A DNA stretch of 64,000 bases. Origin: Eledone cirrhosa. Its lineage: Eukaryota; Mollusca; Cephalopoda; Octopoda; Eledonidae. How positions within the stretch are numbered: position 1 is the stretch's first letter; each line of letters begins with the position of its first letter. This document shows positions 1-9,947 of this stretch, piece after piece. Location: NCBI GenBank assembly GCA_964016885.1, contig OZ024740.1, positions 204,263,929 to 204,327,928 of the forward strand, given 5' to 3'. Both the position numbers and the translations under genes were made by a program. Under the pieces are notes generated by a model. It saw only the letters and a list, made by a program, of their open reading frames with translations, had not been told where the DNA came from and did no database searches.

Positions 1-1
1 C

Positions 2-64
2 AAACGCCCAGGAAAACTGACAAAAGTGATCCTATTTCATCAGGACAATGCTCCAGCACACCTT
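2..64 (+). pseudogene. mariner transposase fragment
   Basis: Read in frame from base 2, the sequence gives KRPGKLTKVILFHQDNAPAH. This is the mariner-family transposase block around the second catalytic aspartate (the HQDNAPAH motif) of the DDE/D nuclease domain, which cuts and joins transposon ends. Only about 21 codons are present; the rest lies left of the window or is lost, because the reading turns directly into Penelope-type sequence at about base 66. A dead fragment. Confidence 0.75.
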
Positions 65-65
65 T

Positions 66-244
66 ATGTCATAAGCTGCCGAGGTTGCCACGAATATTAT
101 ATATGACAGACGAGCTGACTCTCCGACAAATAATGGCAGTTCATAGGCAGCAAATCAGAACCCCGTATACTAGAAAGATCCCTCTAAGCAAACATATAGA
201 AGATATTTTCCTATTGTACCAATGTAGTTATGAAATCACAGAAT
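66..244 (+). pseudogene. Penelope-like GIY-YIG endonuclease fragment
   Basis: Frame-corrected translation gives YVISCRGCHEYYI, then HRQQIRTPYTRKIPLSKHIE and a final TAA. The CxGCxxxYIGxT and HRxQI pattern is the GIY-YIG endonuclease of Penelope-like retroelements, the domain that nicks target DNA for reverse transcription. An in-frame TGA follows YYI where a glycine codon is expected, and at least one indel follows, so it is inactive. It abuts the mariner fragment, so one of the two landed beside or in the other. Confidence 0.7.
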
Positions 245-720
245 AAGGTTGAAATAATAAAGATAAAATGTTCATCAGAAAATTAAAACAAGTTTGAACT
301 CACTTGCAACATAAGTTTTTTCAACACTAAAAGAAGGTAGAGTCACGCCCCTTGTCACAGATTTGAAAACAAATTTACACACAAGCGACAACAAAAAAAT
401 CAGTTGTATCCTTTACTTTAGCAAGGACAGAAACGACCCAAACCATGTAATCTAAAATCAGCATGCAGGAGTTTTAACGAAAAAACAATTTAACTCAATA
501 ATAAATGTTTTGAAGATCCAAAACGGAGAAAGCAAGCTTTGCTAACATCAAATTTTTGTACACGCTATAAAGATCATTTATATATATATACCAGGTGCTC
601 TTTTTGAACCCTTTTTTTATTTATCATGTTCCTTATATATGTGTGGTGGTGGTAGGGGGGGGGGTGATTAAGTTGAATAAATTACTGAAGTATTTTTTTA
701 TTGTATTTTTTTCTTTCTAG
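245..720. other. AT-rich intron or upstream sequence without a recognised gene
   Basis: No coding signal is seen. The stretch has short A/T tracts, a (TA)5 run near 580 and a run of G near 655. The last 30 bases are T-rich and end in TTTCTTTCTAG, the acceptor of the first SRCR exon. Confidence 0.6.
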
Positions 721-868
721 ATAGATATATAATTGACCAAATCAAGGTTTTATTAGTGGAAGGTACAAAAGGAACAGTAAATATTATTACAAATGGCACT
801 AAAGCGATATTAACTCAAATCATATCTAACCGTATAGCAGAAGCACTCTGTAGGTCAAATGGTTTTAG
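721..868 (+). CDS. SRCR gene exon, first half of SRCR domain 1
   Basis: The exon starts after a pyrimidine-rich acceptor (TTTCTTTCTAG) and ends before GTAAGT. It begins with two bases of a split codon (phase 1), has 48 full codons and ends with two bases (phase 2). The translation contains IKVLLVEGTKGTVNI, then AEALCRSNGF, matching the start of an SRCR domain (xRLVxGxxxxGxVEV ... AxVVCRxLGF). SRCR domains are disulfide-stabilised extracellular modules of scavenger receptors and secreted innate-immunity proteins. The usual first cysteine (in GxWGTVCD) is absent: the sequence there is TKAILTQII. The upstream exon and any signal peptide lie outside the window. Confidence 0.8.
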
Positions 869-894
869 GTAAGTTATGACTTTTGAATCTGTTG

Positions 895-1310
895 GCGATG
901 CTGGTGTTGGTGGTGCGGCGGGGGGTTGTGTTTCGTAGTGTGACCCCTCCTCCCTGGCCCCTTCACAGTGTGGTGGTGGCGGCGGCAGTGGTGGTGGTGG
1001 TGGTGGTGGTGGTGGTGGTGGTGGTGGTGGTGGTGGTGGCGGCGGCGGCGGCGGTTTTGGTGGTGGGGTTGTGTTTTGTAGTGTGAACGCTCCTCTCGGG
1101 CCCCTTTACAGTGTGGTGGTGGTGGTAGTGGTGGAGATGTAGGGATTGTTGTGGATCGTGGTGTGAACGCTCGTCTCTAGCCCCTTCGCAATGTGGTGGT
1201 GGCAATAGTTTCTTGGCCTCTTCATAGTGTGTGATGGTGGAGTATGGTTTGTTGTTGGTCGTGAAGTGAATGCTCCTTTCTTAGCCCCTTCACCGATTCC
1301 GAGAGAGAGG
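895..1310. repeat. GGT-rich minisatellite
   Basis: Roughly 100-bp units built around CCCCTTCACAGTGTGGTGG are repeated about four times, with a long (GGT)n expansion at about 985-1040. Long Val or Thr runs in conceptual translations of this stretch are repeat artefacts. Confidence 0.8.
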
Positions 1311-1443
1311 AGGTACAGGCAGACAGACAGAGAGAGGGACAGATAGACAGGGAGAGGGATTAACACTAGTATTTGGGTCGTACTTCATTTATCGATCTGG
1401 GAATTATGAAAAGCAAAATTGGAATTGAACACGAAGCCGGAAT

Positions 1444-1944
1444 CATTCTATCTGATGCCCTAATGAATACCGCAGATCTTTCTATCTGATGCCCTAATGA
1501 ATACTGCAGATCATTCTATCTGATGTCCTAATGAATACCGCAGATCTTTCTATCTGATGTCCTAATGAATACTGCAGATCTTTCTATCTGATGTCCTAAT
1601 GAATACTGCAGATCATTCTATCTGATGTCCTAATGAATACTGCAGATCTTTCTATCTGATGTCCTAATGAATACTGCAGATCATTCTATCTGATGTCCTA
1701 ATGAATACCGCAGATCATTCTATCTGATGTCCTAATGAATACTGCAGATCTTTCTATCTGATGTCCTAATGAATACTGCAGATCTTTCTATCTGATGTCC
1801 TAATGAATACCGCAGATCATTCTATCTGATGTCCTAATGAATACCGCAGATCATTCTATCTGATGTCCTAATGAATACCGCAGATCTTTCTATCTGATGT
1901 CCTAATGAATACCGCAGATCTTTCTATCTGATGTCCTAATGAAT
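1444..1944. repeat. 34-bp satellite, about 15 tandem copies
   Basis: The unit TCTATCTGATGTCCTAATGA plus 14 further bases repeats head to tail with a 34-bp period. Copies vary mainly at T/C in GAATACTGCAG versus GAATACCGCAG and at A/T in GATCATTC versus GATCTTTC. Each unit carries CTGCAG or its variant and GATC. The array ends in ATGAATTCG. The repeats are contiguous with no unique spacers, so this is a satellite and not CRISPR. Confidence 0.9.
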
Positions 1945-2845
1945 TCGCTGTTTTTGTCTTTGTTGCGATGCTTATATTTTTGCGGTAGCTTATCTTTAAT
2001 AAGAATAGATTGTTGTTTTATTTCATTTGCAATGCTGTTCTATTTCAAAATGTTGAATCTTATTATTGTTTGTTATAAATCTCCGTATATAGATAGGAGC
2101 TTCTCAGAGAGGTCCATATAGACCCCTAAGGGTGAATAAAAGCTTAGTGGTCTACATGGGGAGAATTTATTTGTTTAGATTTATTAATTCCTTTATAACG
2201 GGAGAAAAGCTCACTGGATCATGTAGACTAGCTGTCGTATACTATCGTATACTATTAATGTCGTTCAAAGATTCAGATTTTTTCGGCGTCGTTAACGATG
2301 CATATAACCATATTTTCATATTATCGTGAATGATAGCCGCTGGGTTTAACGATATGCATTATTTACTAAGCAGAGAATCACTTTGAACATAGAACGTGGT
2401 GATTTGCGACTCAAACTTATAATCGTACAATCTAATATTTGTGATGTTCGTGCCCACAATACCTATCCCTCCCATAAAAAAATAATCCAAGCATTAACGC
2501 TACGTTTACATTAATAATTTACTGACTCTTTTCTCATCTAAGTTGTATTAAATGTTTGTAAATTAGATATGTTATATAATATTATATTCGATTAATTTCT
2601 TTGGAGATGAACAAAAATTGGAGATGTTGCGGCAGTGACATCCTTAAGAACAGACAGATACACTAGTTCTGACCTGACTCTCACTTTTGGCACCGAGACC
2701 TTTCTCGGCCAAACCCCAGTAGCTACTTTTTACTAGCCTGCTACATTTAATGAGGTAGAATGAAGAAGGAGCAATGAGAAGACGAAGCAAAACAATCCCG
2801 GCCCAACAACATCAATGACTGGACAACACCCTCCAGTCACAGGTC
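1945..2845. other. unassigned intron sequence
   Basis: Only short AT-rich reading frames are present and no domain is recognised. The stretch lies between the 34-bp satellite and a LINE remnant. Confidence 0.5.
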
Positions 2846-2849
2846 ACCA

Positions 2850-3935
2850 ATCCGTGGCTGATGATACGCAAAAAGGCTCTGAAACTTCACCATTTGCGTA
2901 TATTTCTTGACGGTGGATAGGTAATGTCACCATTTATGAGGCACATCTTTCTGCAGCTCGTCTCTTTGACCGAACTGCAGTTGTGGGTCAGGCGAAGACC
3001 GAGACTGAGCGCCTGGCGTCTGGAATGTTGTCAGGTGCTCACAGCCCTCAACCAATCGGGCAATGCAGTCAGTGGAAATTCCACCTTAGCGTTTTTATAG
3101 AGGGTTAGTGGTGGCCATGTTCAACAACGATTTCGGGAGACTCTAAGTGTCGATGAGAACGAACTAACCAGTCAGTTCCAGAGGACGTTTGGTTTTGGCC
3201 TGTGGTTAATTTCCAGGAATACCCTGGCTTGGTATGCTACCGGAAGCACTGCTGGAGCCAGATAAACTTTACAGGCCCAGAAGTGCTGTTAGATGGACCT
3301 ATCCGAGATGCGGGCAGACCGACGAAACCATTCTACACGCACTCGCCCAGTGTCGGGACATCGCTGGCTTGTGAAGCTTTGTCAAACAACTATTTTTGCG
3401 TGTGAAACGGATCCGGCTATCAGCTGACTCCACCGCCATCTTATTTTGGCTGGCAAAGGCATATAGCTTTCCTCTGTCAGGTATCTGCAGAAATAGAAGC
3501 TGTGTGGTGAATGCGACTGGAAGGACTGAAGACAGGCACTTCCTCTTCGGCCAAGCCCTCATCAACTTTTTCCAAGTTCCACTTGGAAAGAAGGTGCGGT
3601 TGAGGGAGGGGGTATTGGCCTCCAGTACATTTGTTAAAAGGTGGGTGAATGAAGTGAGGATGTCTCGAGTAAATGGCCCTACTTTGAGCATGCGTCTGTA
3701 GACTGGAGAGTTCAGAGAAGAAAAGGACACCTTCCTCTGGTGATCTTGATGATTAAGGGGGCTTCGGATCTGTGGAGTTCCCAAACTACCCCTGAGTGGT
3801 TCACACTCCTATCGGGGAATTCTCTTGATATTTATTTATTGTTAATTGTTTTGTTTTCCTTGTTTTACACGTTTTATGTAAATCCTCAGTCCCTGCCCTT
3901 TTGTCCTGTATATTTCGGCCTTTGTGGCCAATAAA
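2850..3935 (+). pseudogene. Tx1-like LINE, 3' end of ORF2 plus 3' UTR, decayed
   Basis: Piecewise translation follows the C-terminal third of the Tx1-like ORF2 proteins found intact near 42 kb: an LMIRKKALKLHHLRIFLDGG-like start, LVSLTELQLWVRRRP, then ALINFF and RWVNEVRMSRVNGPTLSMRL before a stop at about 3701. Several frameshifts separate the pieces. A 3' UTR with AATAAAG and a short (TAA)n/(ATT)n tail ends at about 3950, like the tails of the full-length copies. It is an old 5'-truncated insertion on the opposite strand from the copies at 30-47 kb. Confidence 0.8.
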
Positions 3936-4056
3936 GAAATAATAATACTATTATTATATATATATATTTTTTTTATTTCGTGTTGTTATTGCATTACCGA
4001 ACACAATTCTGTGTGCCACCAAAACGTATAGTGTCATTTTATTGTTATTATTTCTA

Positions 4057-4240
4057 GGCAGTATCGGTAGAGAGTCGGACGCCATGCTTTGACACATAGA
4101 GTTACGGCCCTTGCTATTCTGAGTTCAAATCCCGCCGAGGTTAACTTTGCCATTCATCCTTACGGGGGTCGATAAAATAAAGTACCAGTAATGCACTGGG
4201 GTAATTGCTGGCCTTGTGCCAATAGTAGAAACAATTATTT
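4057..4240 (+). repeat. tRNA-headed SINE (family S), copy 1
   Basis: Starts GGCAGTATCGGTAGAGAGTC (A-box-like), has a B-box-like AGTTCAAATCCCGCC, then the body GGTCGATAAAATAAAGTACC, and ends GTAGAAACAATTATT. A (T/A)TT-rich 3' tail is typical of all copies here. Non-coding; mobilised in trans by a LINE. Confidence 0.85.
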
Positions 4241-4254
4241 CTAAAGGGCGATGG

Positions 4255-4443
4255 ATTGGCAGTATCGGTAGAACGTCAGACGCCATGTTTTGCAGGATAG
4301 AGTTTTGGCCCCTTATGTTCTGAGTTCAAATCCCGCCGAGGTTAGCTTTGCCTTTCATCCTTATGGGGGTCGATAAAATAAAGTACCAGTAAAGCACTGG
4401 GGTAATTGTTGACCTTGTGCCAAAATTAGAAACAATTATTTCT
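4255..4443 (+). repeat. tRNA-headed SINE (family S), copy 2
   Basis: Same family and orientation as the copy just upstream, in near tandem. Its ATT-type tail abuts the 3' end of a minus-strand R4/Dong remnant. Confidence 0.85.
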
Positions 4444-4446
4444 ATT

Positions 4447-5190
4447 GAATTGAGAGTACTCTTCTTAATATGTGTGCAGTGCCTTGTAGTGATATTTTCT
4501 GTATGCTGTATATATTTGTTAGTCCTGGGGTTTTGGTTAGGTATATGTCTTTTGTTTTATCATTCCTAGAGTACCTATTATTATAGGGATTGTTTCTGTT
4601 TTCATCATCCGCATTCGTGTTATTCCTACCTTCAGATCTTTATATTTGAATAATTTCTCAATTTCCTTGATGGATATATTGTCATTGATGGAGATAAATA
4701 TATCAACTAGAAGACATATATTTCTTTGTGGTCTTTGACTATAATATCTCGTCGGTTGGTTTTGCTATCCCTCTCTGTATGTATTGGTATATGTCAGAGT
4801 ATGGTTGCTTTGTCATTCTCTGACACCTTTTCTTGTGTATGTTTCTACCATCATTTTTATGTTGGTATTTCGTAGTGTTGGCATACATTCCAATGAATGT
4901 AAATCTATCATGGCTGTGGATATATTCTATTCTTTTTTTTTTTTTTGGCTAAGAGTGGACAGCGAGAGATAATGTGGTTACTTTTTTCTTCCCTATCACC
5001 GCATATTCTGCAGTTATTGTGTTGATTCATTATGTACTTTTAGAAGTTGATCTTGTGATGCAATTAGATATCCTTCGGTCTCAGCTTTTAGTAGAGTGAT
5101 CCTTTACCAGTTTTATGAATTTTACTTGTCCACACCTCCCTTTTCAGTTTTTTCGGGCATTGACCATGTAGAGATTTTTTGTCATCATTT
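4447..5190 (-). pseudogene. R4/Dong-type LINE, C-terminal remnant
   Basis: Piecewise minus-strand translation gives a CRICGDREE...NHIISRCP zinc knuckle, restriction-like-endonuclease-like pieces, then TETIPIIIGTLGMI and SLQGTAHILRRVLSIQ before a stop. These line up with the C-terminus of the intact element at 47.6-50.7 kb (TKTIPVVVGALGMI ... LMGTAHILRKILSI). Several stops and frameshifts make it inactive. Its 3' end meets the ATT tail of the neighbouring SINE. Confidence 0.75.
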
Positions 5191-5207
5191 TAGCATAGCA
5201 TTCTACT

Positions 5208-5400
5208 TGAATTGGTAGTATCGATAGAACGTCGGAGAACATGCTTTGCAGCATATTGTTACTGAAGTTAGCTTTGCTTTTCATCCTTACGGGGTTGATG
5301 AAATAAAATACCAGTAATGTACTGGAGTCGATTTTATCGACTTTCCCATCCCCTTCAAATTCCTGGACTTGTGCCTAAAGTAGAAATCATTATTATTATT
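5208..5400 (+). repeat. tRNA-headed SINE (family S), copy 3
   Basis: Diverged copy starting GGTAGTATCGATAGAACGTC. It retains the GATGAAATAAAATACC body and ends GTAGAAATCATTATTATT. Confidence 0.8.
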
Positions 5401-5419
5401 ACTATTGCTGTTGGAGGGC

Positions 5420-5640
5420 GGTGGATTGGCAGTATCAGTAGAGGATCGGACGCCATGCTTTGCAGCATAGAGTTACGGTTCTTTATGATTTGAGTTCAAA
5501 TCCTGCCGAGGTTAACTTTGCCTTTCATGCTTATGGGGTCGATAAAATAAAGTACCAGTTACGCACTGGGGTCGATTTAATCGACTTTCCCTTCCCCCCA
5601 AATTACTGGTCTTGTGCCTATATAAGAAACCATTATTACT
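5420..5640 (+). repeat. tRNA-headed SINE (family S), copy 4
   Basis: Starts GGCAGTATCAGTAGAGG. It contains the longer body with GGGGTCGATTTAATCGAC and ends in an ATTATT tail. Confidence 0.85.
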
Positions 5641-5654
5641 ATTGCTGTGACAGG

Positions 5655-5850
5655 GCGGTGGATTGGCAGTATCGGTAGAGGGTCGGACGCCATGCTTTCC
5701 AGCATAGTTACGTCCCTTTACGATCTGAGTTCAAATCCCGCCGAGGTTGACTTTGCCTTTCATCCTTACGGGGTCGATAAAATAAAGTACCAGTAATGCA
5801 CTGGGTAATTGCTGGCCTTGTGCCTGAAGTAGAAACAATTATTACTATTG
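5655..5850 (+). repeat. tRNA-headed SINE (family S), copy 5, abutting an exon acceptor
   Basis: Starts GGCAGTATCGGTAGAGGGTC and ends GTAGAAACAATTATTAC. It passes directly into a T-rich (GTT/ATT)n tract at about 5840-5890 that ends in CTTTCAG, the 3' splice site of the next SRCR exon. Confidence 0.85.
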
Positions 5851-5897
5851 CTGTTGTTGTTATTGTTATTATTGTTGTTATTATTATTATCTTTCAG

Positions 5898-6049
5898 CAC
5901 TGGTTCTACAATTTCAACAATGCAGGTGGAACTGACTAAAAAAGAATTGTGTATTGATTATATCGAGACAGATAATGACGCCTGGTTCATCCACCGCAAA
6001 CAATGCCAATACGGATATGCAGCTATTCCGCGTATTAAATGTGTAAATG
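5898..6049 (+). CDS. SRCR gene exon, second half of SRCR domain 1
   Basis: Acceptor ATCTTTCAG, donor GTAAAT. Phase 2 start, 50 codons, phase 1 end, so it joins exon 721-868 without shifting frame. It encodes TGSTISTMQVELTKKELC ... HRKQCQYGY ... RIKCVNG, the second half of an SRCR domain (VxC ... C ... VxC). The cysteine normally found in CxHxEDAGVxC is missing. Together with the first-half exon the domain has four of the six group A cysteines. The final G plus AG of the next exon makes the Glu codon that starts domain 2. Confidence 0.8.
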
Positions 6050-6086
6050 GTAAATAATGATTTAAAACTAAATATGAATGTTTGTG

Positions 6087-6400
6087 AAGGCGCGTAGCTT
6101 AGTTCTTGGGGTGTTCGGATAACAATCGTAAGGTCGTGAGTTCAGTTCACGGTGGCGCATTTTGTCCTTCATTGAGCAAGGTACTTTATTTCACTTAGCT
6201 GGAAAAAGAGGTTGTATCTGTAATTCAAAGAGTCAGCCTTGCCATGCATTGTGTGAAGCTGAATCTCCCTGAGAATTACATTAATGGCACATGTGTCTGT
6301 GGAATGCTCAACCACTGGTACATTAATTTCACGAGCATGCCACTCTGTTGGTCGAATGACTGGAACACACGTCGGAACCGACGGAAATCCACCAACATGA
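6087..6400 (+). repeat. tRNA-derived SINE, second family
   Basis: The tRNA-like head GGCGCGTAGCTTAGTTCTTG has a B box GGTCGTGAGTTCAGTTCACG, followed by GCAAGGTACTTTATTTCAC. The body (GAATCTCCCTGAGAATTAC) matches, inverted, the copy at 27376-27640. This layout resembles the octopus OR-type SINEs. Confidence 0.75.
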
Positions 6401-6424
6401 ATAAATGTTTGTCTCCACCCATGA

Positions 6425-6645
6425 GGCTCATCAGGCCGTTAATTGACTGAGAGTACAAGACTCCCCATGGACAGGACGCCAGTCCATCGCAGGGTTAAAC
6501 CCCCAGCTATTACTGGTACTCAGTTTTAGTTGAGTATACTGGAGCGACGTGAAATGAAGTGTTTTGCTTAAGAACACAACACACAACCCAGTCCAGGAAT
6601 CGAACCCACAACATTATGATCCTAAGTCCAACACCTATACAACAA
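6425..6645 (-). repeat. tRNA-derived SINE, third family, minus strand
   Basis: On the minus strand the head with GGTTCGATTCCTGGAC is followed by GTGTTCTTAAGCAAAACAC, AACCCTGCGATGGACTGG and GCCTGATGAGCC. The same order occurs on the plus strand at 22199-22470. Confidence 0.75.
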
Positions 6646-7137
6646 AACAATATAAATGCTTTTAAAAAAAGAAAGTTAAGTTTCTTTCTCGAGTGTATTA
6701 CAAAACTGTTGGGGCCATACAAATTAATTACAGGCACTTATGTAAAGAATATGATATTCTTTTAATCTTTTATGTTTTTACTAGTTTAACTAAGACCTTG
6801 GTGAGGTACTATCGTAAAGAGTTTGGTTAATCATATCGGCCTCAGTACTATTTTCCAGGTCTGATATTTATTTTATCAATTTTATTTTATTTTTTGTAGA
6901 ACCGCTAAATGTGTGTATGTGAGTGAATAGAGAGAGGGAGGAGAGGGAGTGGGTGTCAACAACAAACAAAGAGCGCTCAAAGCTAATATTTATTTACATA
7001 CGGTATCACATTTGCTTTTCAAATTCTTATCCAGAAGACTATCTCCAGATCCCGTTTATCTCACCTGCTATCGCTTGCATTTCTGCACTCTTTTTTAGTT
7101 CATGAAACCATTGGATGCAGATGTTATAATATCGTGC

Positions 7138-7384
7138 ATAAAAGGGATAAAGGGTCCCTTCGGTCACGAATGACCATGGGATTTGCACCTAGAAAGTTCC
7201 CCAAGTCCGGGAAAGGTTGTTTGTGGAATACCAGCAATCACTCATGCATACCAGCCTTCCCTATCCACTTCACCAATGTTATCCAAGGAAAAGGCAAAGG
7301 CTTGACACCAGTGACGTCGCAACTTGTACTCTCAGCCGCTTCACGCCATGAAATGAGCCTTCTGACTTAAGACAGACTTTAGAC

Positions 7385-7385
<1 letters not shown>
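7138..7385 (-). repeat. SINE-related repeat
   Basis: Contains TTCGGTCACGAATGACC, TTGCACCTAGAAAG and CACCAGTGACGTCGCAAC, shared with the SINE at 22765-23015. It is followed at 7388-7470 by a (CA)n microsatellite. Confidence 0.65.
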
Positions 7386-7452
<67 letters not shown>

Positions 7453-7479
7453 CACACAACACACACACACATGAGGCTT

Positions 7480-7917
7480 GTTTGCATCATTGCAAACGAA
7501 TCAAATATTATTATTAGTATTCGAAAAACTCAGATTATTGTATTCAGTCATGTTGAGAGAATTTTTTTTTTTTTTTATGTGGCAAAGTCGGCCATTTATC
7601 GCTCGTATACAGGAAACTGACTGGCCAGTTTGCTGATATGCAAATCTGGCTGATCAGTGGATCTGCTAATATGCAGATCTGACTGATCAGCCAGTCTGTT
7701 AATATGCAAATCAGGCCGATCAGTTAGTAAGTAAACAGTGAACTGTACTGATGAAGGGTAATACCCAGAAACATTAGTGTCTGCAGTTCTGTTTACATGC
7801 CAACACAAGAGCAAGAATGAGGGGCTCATTCTACTGACATGGCTTTAAAAATGTGGCGTGTTTGCATAATTGCAAACGATTCGAATATTATTATTAATAT
7901 TCGAAAAACTCAGATTA
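7480..7917 (+). repeat. retrozyme-like tandem unit (about 380 bp) with direct repeats and hammerhead
   Basis: A segment starting GTTTGCATCATTGCAAACGA and ending ACTCAGATTA occurs at about 7480-7538 and again at 7860-7917, a 380-bp period. The unit holds three imperfect 37-bp repeats (about 7610-7735, with GCTGATATGCAAATC) and a canonical hammerhead at 7741-7788. Direct repeats spaced by a few hundred bases with one hammerhead per unit resemble the animal retrozymes, small ribozyme-bearing retroelements that replicate through circular RNA. No protein is encoded. A partial relative without the ribozyme lies at 9822-9965. Confidence 0.65.
7741..7788 (+). ncRNA. hammerhead ribozyme, canonical core
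   Basis: Stem I AACTGTA/TGCAGTT pairs over 7 bp with one G-U. The core CTGATGA is followed by stem II GGGT/ACCC with loop AAT, then GAAA, stem III ACA/TGT with loop TTAG, and the cleavable C (NUH = GUC) at 7781. All invariant core bases are present. Expected cleavage lies between 7781 and 7782. It is in sense with the SRCR gene, inside the intron 6049-9237. Confidence 0.85.
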
Positions 7918-7921
7918 CATT

Positions 7922-7959
<38 letters not shown>

Positions 7960-8079
7960 GGAAACTTTAAAGACTTTTTATGTACAAACTCTGTCCTCCT
8001 CACCCTCCTCACCACTCATGACATAGCTCCTGTAAACAACTCTAGCTAACATCTGCAAAAGTACTTTGATGCTCTAGCT

Positions 8080-8672
8080 CAGAGGTTTTCAAAGCGGGCG
8101 CTACCACCCTCACCCCCCGGGGGCGTTGAGAAGATCCAGCGGGTGCTGGGGCCTAAAGGGGCGGAGAGAGATGATATAATAGTATATTAAATATTAAATG
8201 ATATATATTACATATAGATATAGTAAAATAGTGAAGGAGCGTGGCTGAGTGATTAGAGAATTAGATTCGCAATCGTGCGGTTGTGAGTTCCATTCCCGGA
8301 TCGAGCGATGCGTTATGTCCTTCGGCAAAAAACTTTATTTCACGTTTCCCCTTCTACCTTAAGGAGCAACGATAGAGAGTATCAGCAATCGGAAAGACCA
8401 ATGGAAACATTGTTTCCTCGGTCCTATTTGACGAAAGTCGATCGTAAAATAATAAAATATATATTTATTTATACATAGTATATATTATATTATTTATTAT
8501 ATATAAATTAACGTTTTTATTTGTTATATATCATTTACAATTTGCGTGTAGGCGGATTTCTTTGGAAATAGGGTTGGAGGCGCTGAGGGCATTACGTGGC
8601 ATTGAGGGGGACGATGGCGTGAGGGGGGGGGGGGTGATGGTGGCAATGACCCAAAAAGTTTGAGAACCTCTG
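8080..8672. mobile_element. hAT-type MITE with 8-bp target duplication
   Basis: It begins CAGAGGTTTTCAAAGC and ends GTTTGAGAACCTCTG. These are inverted ends of the CAGAGGTTCTCAAAC class found in hAT elements of the Charlie/Zaphod type. CTCTAGCT flanks both ends (8072-8079 and 8673-8680), matching the 8-bp duplication of hAT transposases. There is no transposase ORF. A SINE is nested inside at about 8231-8450. Confidence 0.85.
8231..8450 (+). repeat. tRNA-derived SINE nested in the hAT MITE
   Basis: The tRNA-like head GAGCGTGGCTGAGTGATTAG has a B box GGTTGTGAGTTCCATTCCC, then CTTCGGCAAAAAACTTTATT and TCCTATTTGACGAAAGTCGA. It lies wholly inside the MITE, so it is younger than it. Confidence 0.75.
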
Positions 8673-9236
8673 CTCTAGCTAGACATGCAGCAGAAGTGGA
8701 ACTATTTATAAACGTCTCCAAAACTAAATATATCTCAACAGATAAGAATAACCAGCCTCTACAATATATGATAAACCCATCAACACATTTCAGAATTTTT
8801 CTATCTAGACCAGAAAATGTTAAGCACTAATGATAGCTCTGTTGTAGTTCATCACAGAATAGGATTAAGCTGGGTAGCTTTAAAGAAAAATAAGGAAGTT
8901 TTAACCTTAAAACGGATCCTACTTTATATCAAATGTAAAATCTACAACTCGTATGCTGTACCGTTCGTCCTTTATGGTCTTGAATGAGTGAACTCTACCT
9001 CATCTACGATTAGTAAAATTGAGATCTTTCCAAACCATATTTCGAGGTTCGTGACAAATAACAGGCTTACTTGACCATATAAAAATTGAGAATCTGCTAA
9101 AACTTGCGAAACTAGTTCCTATAATGTGCATCATCGAAAATAAAGTCCTGAAGCTTTTTGGTCACGCAAAGCGTTCATAAAAATGTTAATAAATACAACA
9201 TAACGGTTTATCAATGTAACATTTTTTTTTCTTTAG

Positions 9237-9372
9237 AGATCTACAGAATGGTTGGAGGGGGTAATGATGACGGTCGCCTGGAGGTCAATATTAATGGACA
9301 ATGGGGTAACCTATGCAGTGGTATATGGAACAACTCTGGTGCAAAGTTAGCCTGCAATGCTCTTGGATTTCA
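9237..9372 (+). CDS. SRCR gene exon, first half of SRCR domain 2
   Basis: Acceptor TTTTCTTTAG, donor GTAAGT. Phase 1 start, 44 full codons, phase 2 end. The encoded YRMVGGGNDDGRLEV ... GQWGNLC ... AKLACNALGF is a textbook SRCR first half: xRLVGGxxxxEGRVEVxxxGxWGxxC ... AxVxCxxLGF. Both expected cysteines are present. The AG at 9235-9236 is chosen over the AG at 9237-9238 because the resulting two-base overhang completes the Glu codon begun by the previous exon. Confidence 0.9.
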
Positions 9373-9700
9373 GTAAGTAATGTCATGTCTTAATACTTTC
9401 ATAAGAGTTTTACTGTTAATGTAATGCAGTATGGTCAGATTCTTAACAAGTTAACTTTGCAATTATTAGGTTCCGGATTTGATCCTAATGTGTGACATAT
9501 TGGGCAATGCTAGAAAGAATTATTATTATGATACACTTCGTATTTACGGTCACAAGAATTACTCAATGCCATAGTAGAAATTAATATATTCTTTATTAAG
9601 GCCAAGTTTGAATTTTGTTACTCCAGGGTTCCTCCTGTGTACTCAAAGAGACAAATAATATGCGTACATATATATATATATATGTATATATATATACTCG

Positions 9701-9806
<106 letters not shown>

Positions 9807-9821
9807 AACAGCCTCTTTTGT

Positions 9822-9947
9822 AAGCCATGTCAGTAGAATGAGCCCCTCAGTTCCGTTTGCATGCCAACACAAGAGCAAGAATGAAGGGTTCATTCTACTG
9901 ACATGGGTTATAAAAGAGGCTGTTTGCATAATTGCAAACGAATCGAA

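Larger units (their letters stand above)
7985..9175 (+). pseudogene. LINE reverse transcriptase remnant, split by a hAT MITE
   Basis: Flanking the MITE at 8080-8672, piecewise translation gives RHAAEVELFINVSKTKY, then HHRIGLSWVALKKNK, YNSYAVPFVLYGLE and a late basic region. This order (xxKT after the active site, then the thumb with LYGSE) is that of the RT thumb and C-terminal regions of APE-type LINEs. Many stops; clade not resolved. Confidence 0.55.

Noticed and set aside
963..1205. Val/Thr-rich open frames
   Set aside because: Translation of a (GGT)n minisatellite; no gene context.
1444..1944. CRISPR-like array
   Set aside because: The 34-bp units are contiguous with no unique spacers, in an animal intron.
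2859..2920. CTGATGA followed by GAAAC in the Tx1 fragment
   Set aside because: It is the coding sequence for LMxRxxAL of the LINE. No stem I pairs, and the spacing comes from codons conserved in other copies.
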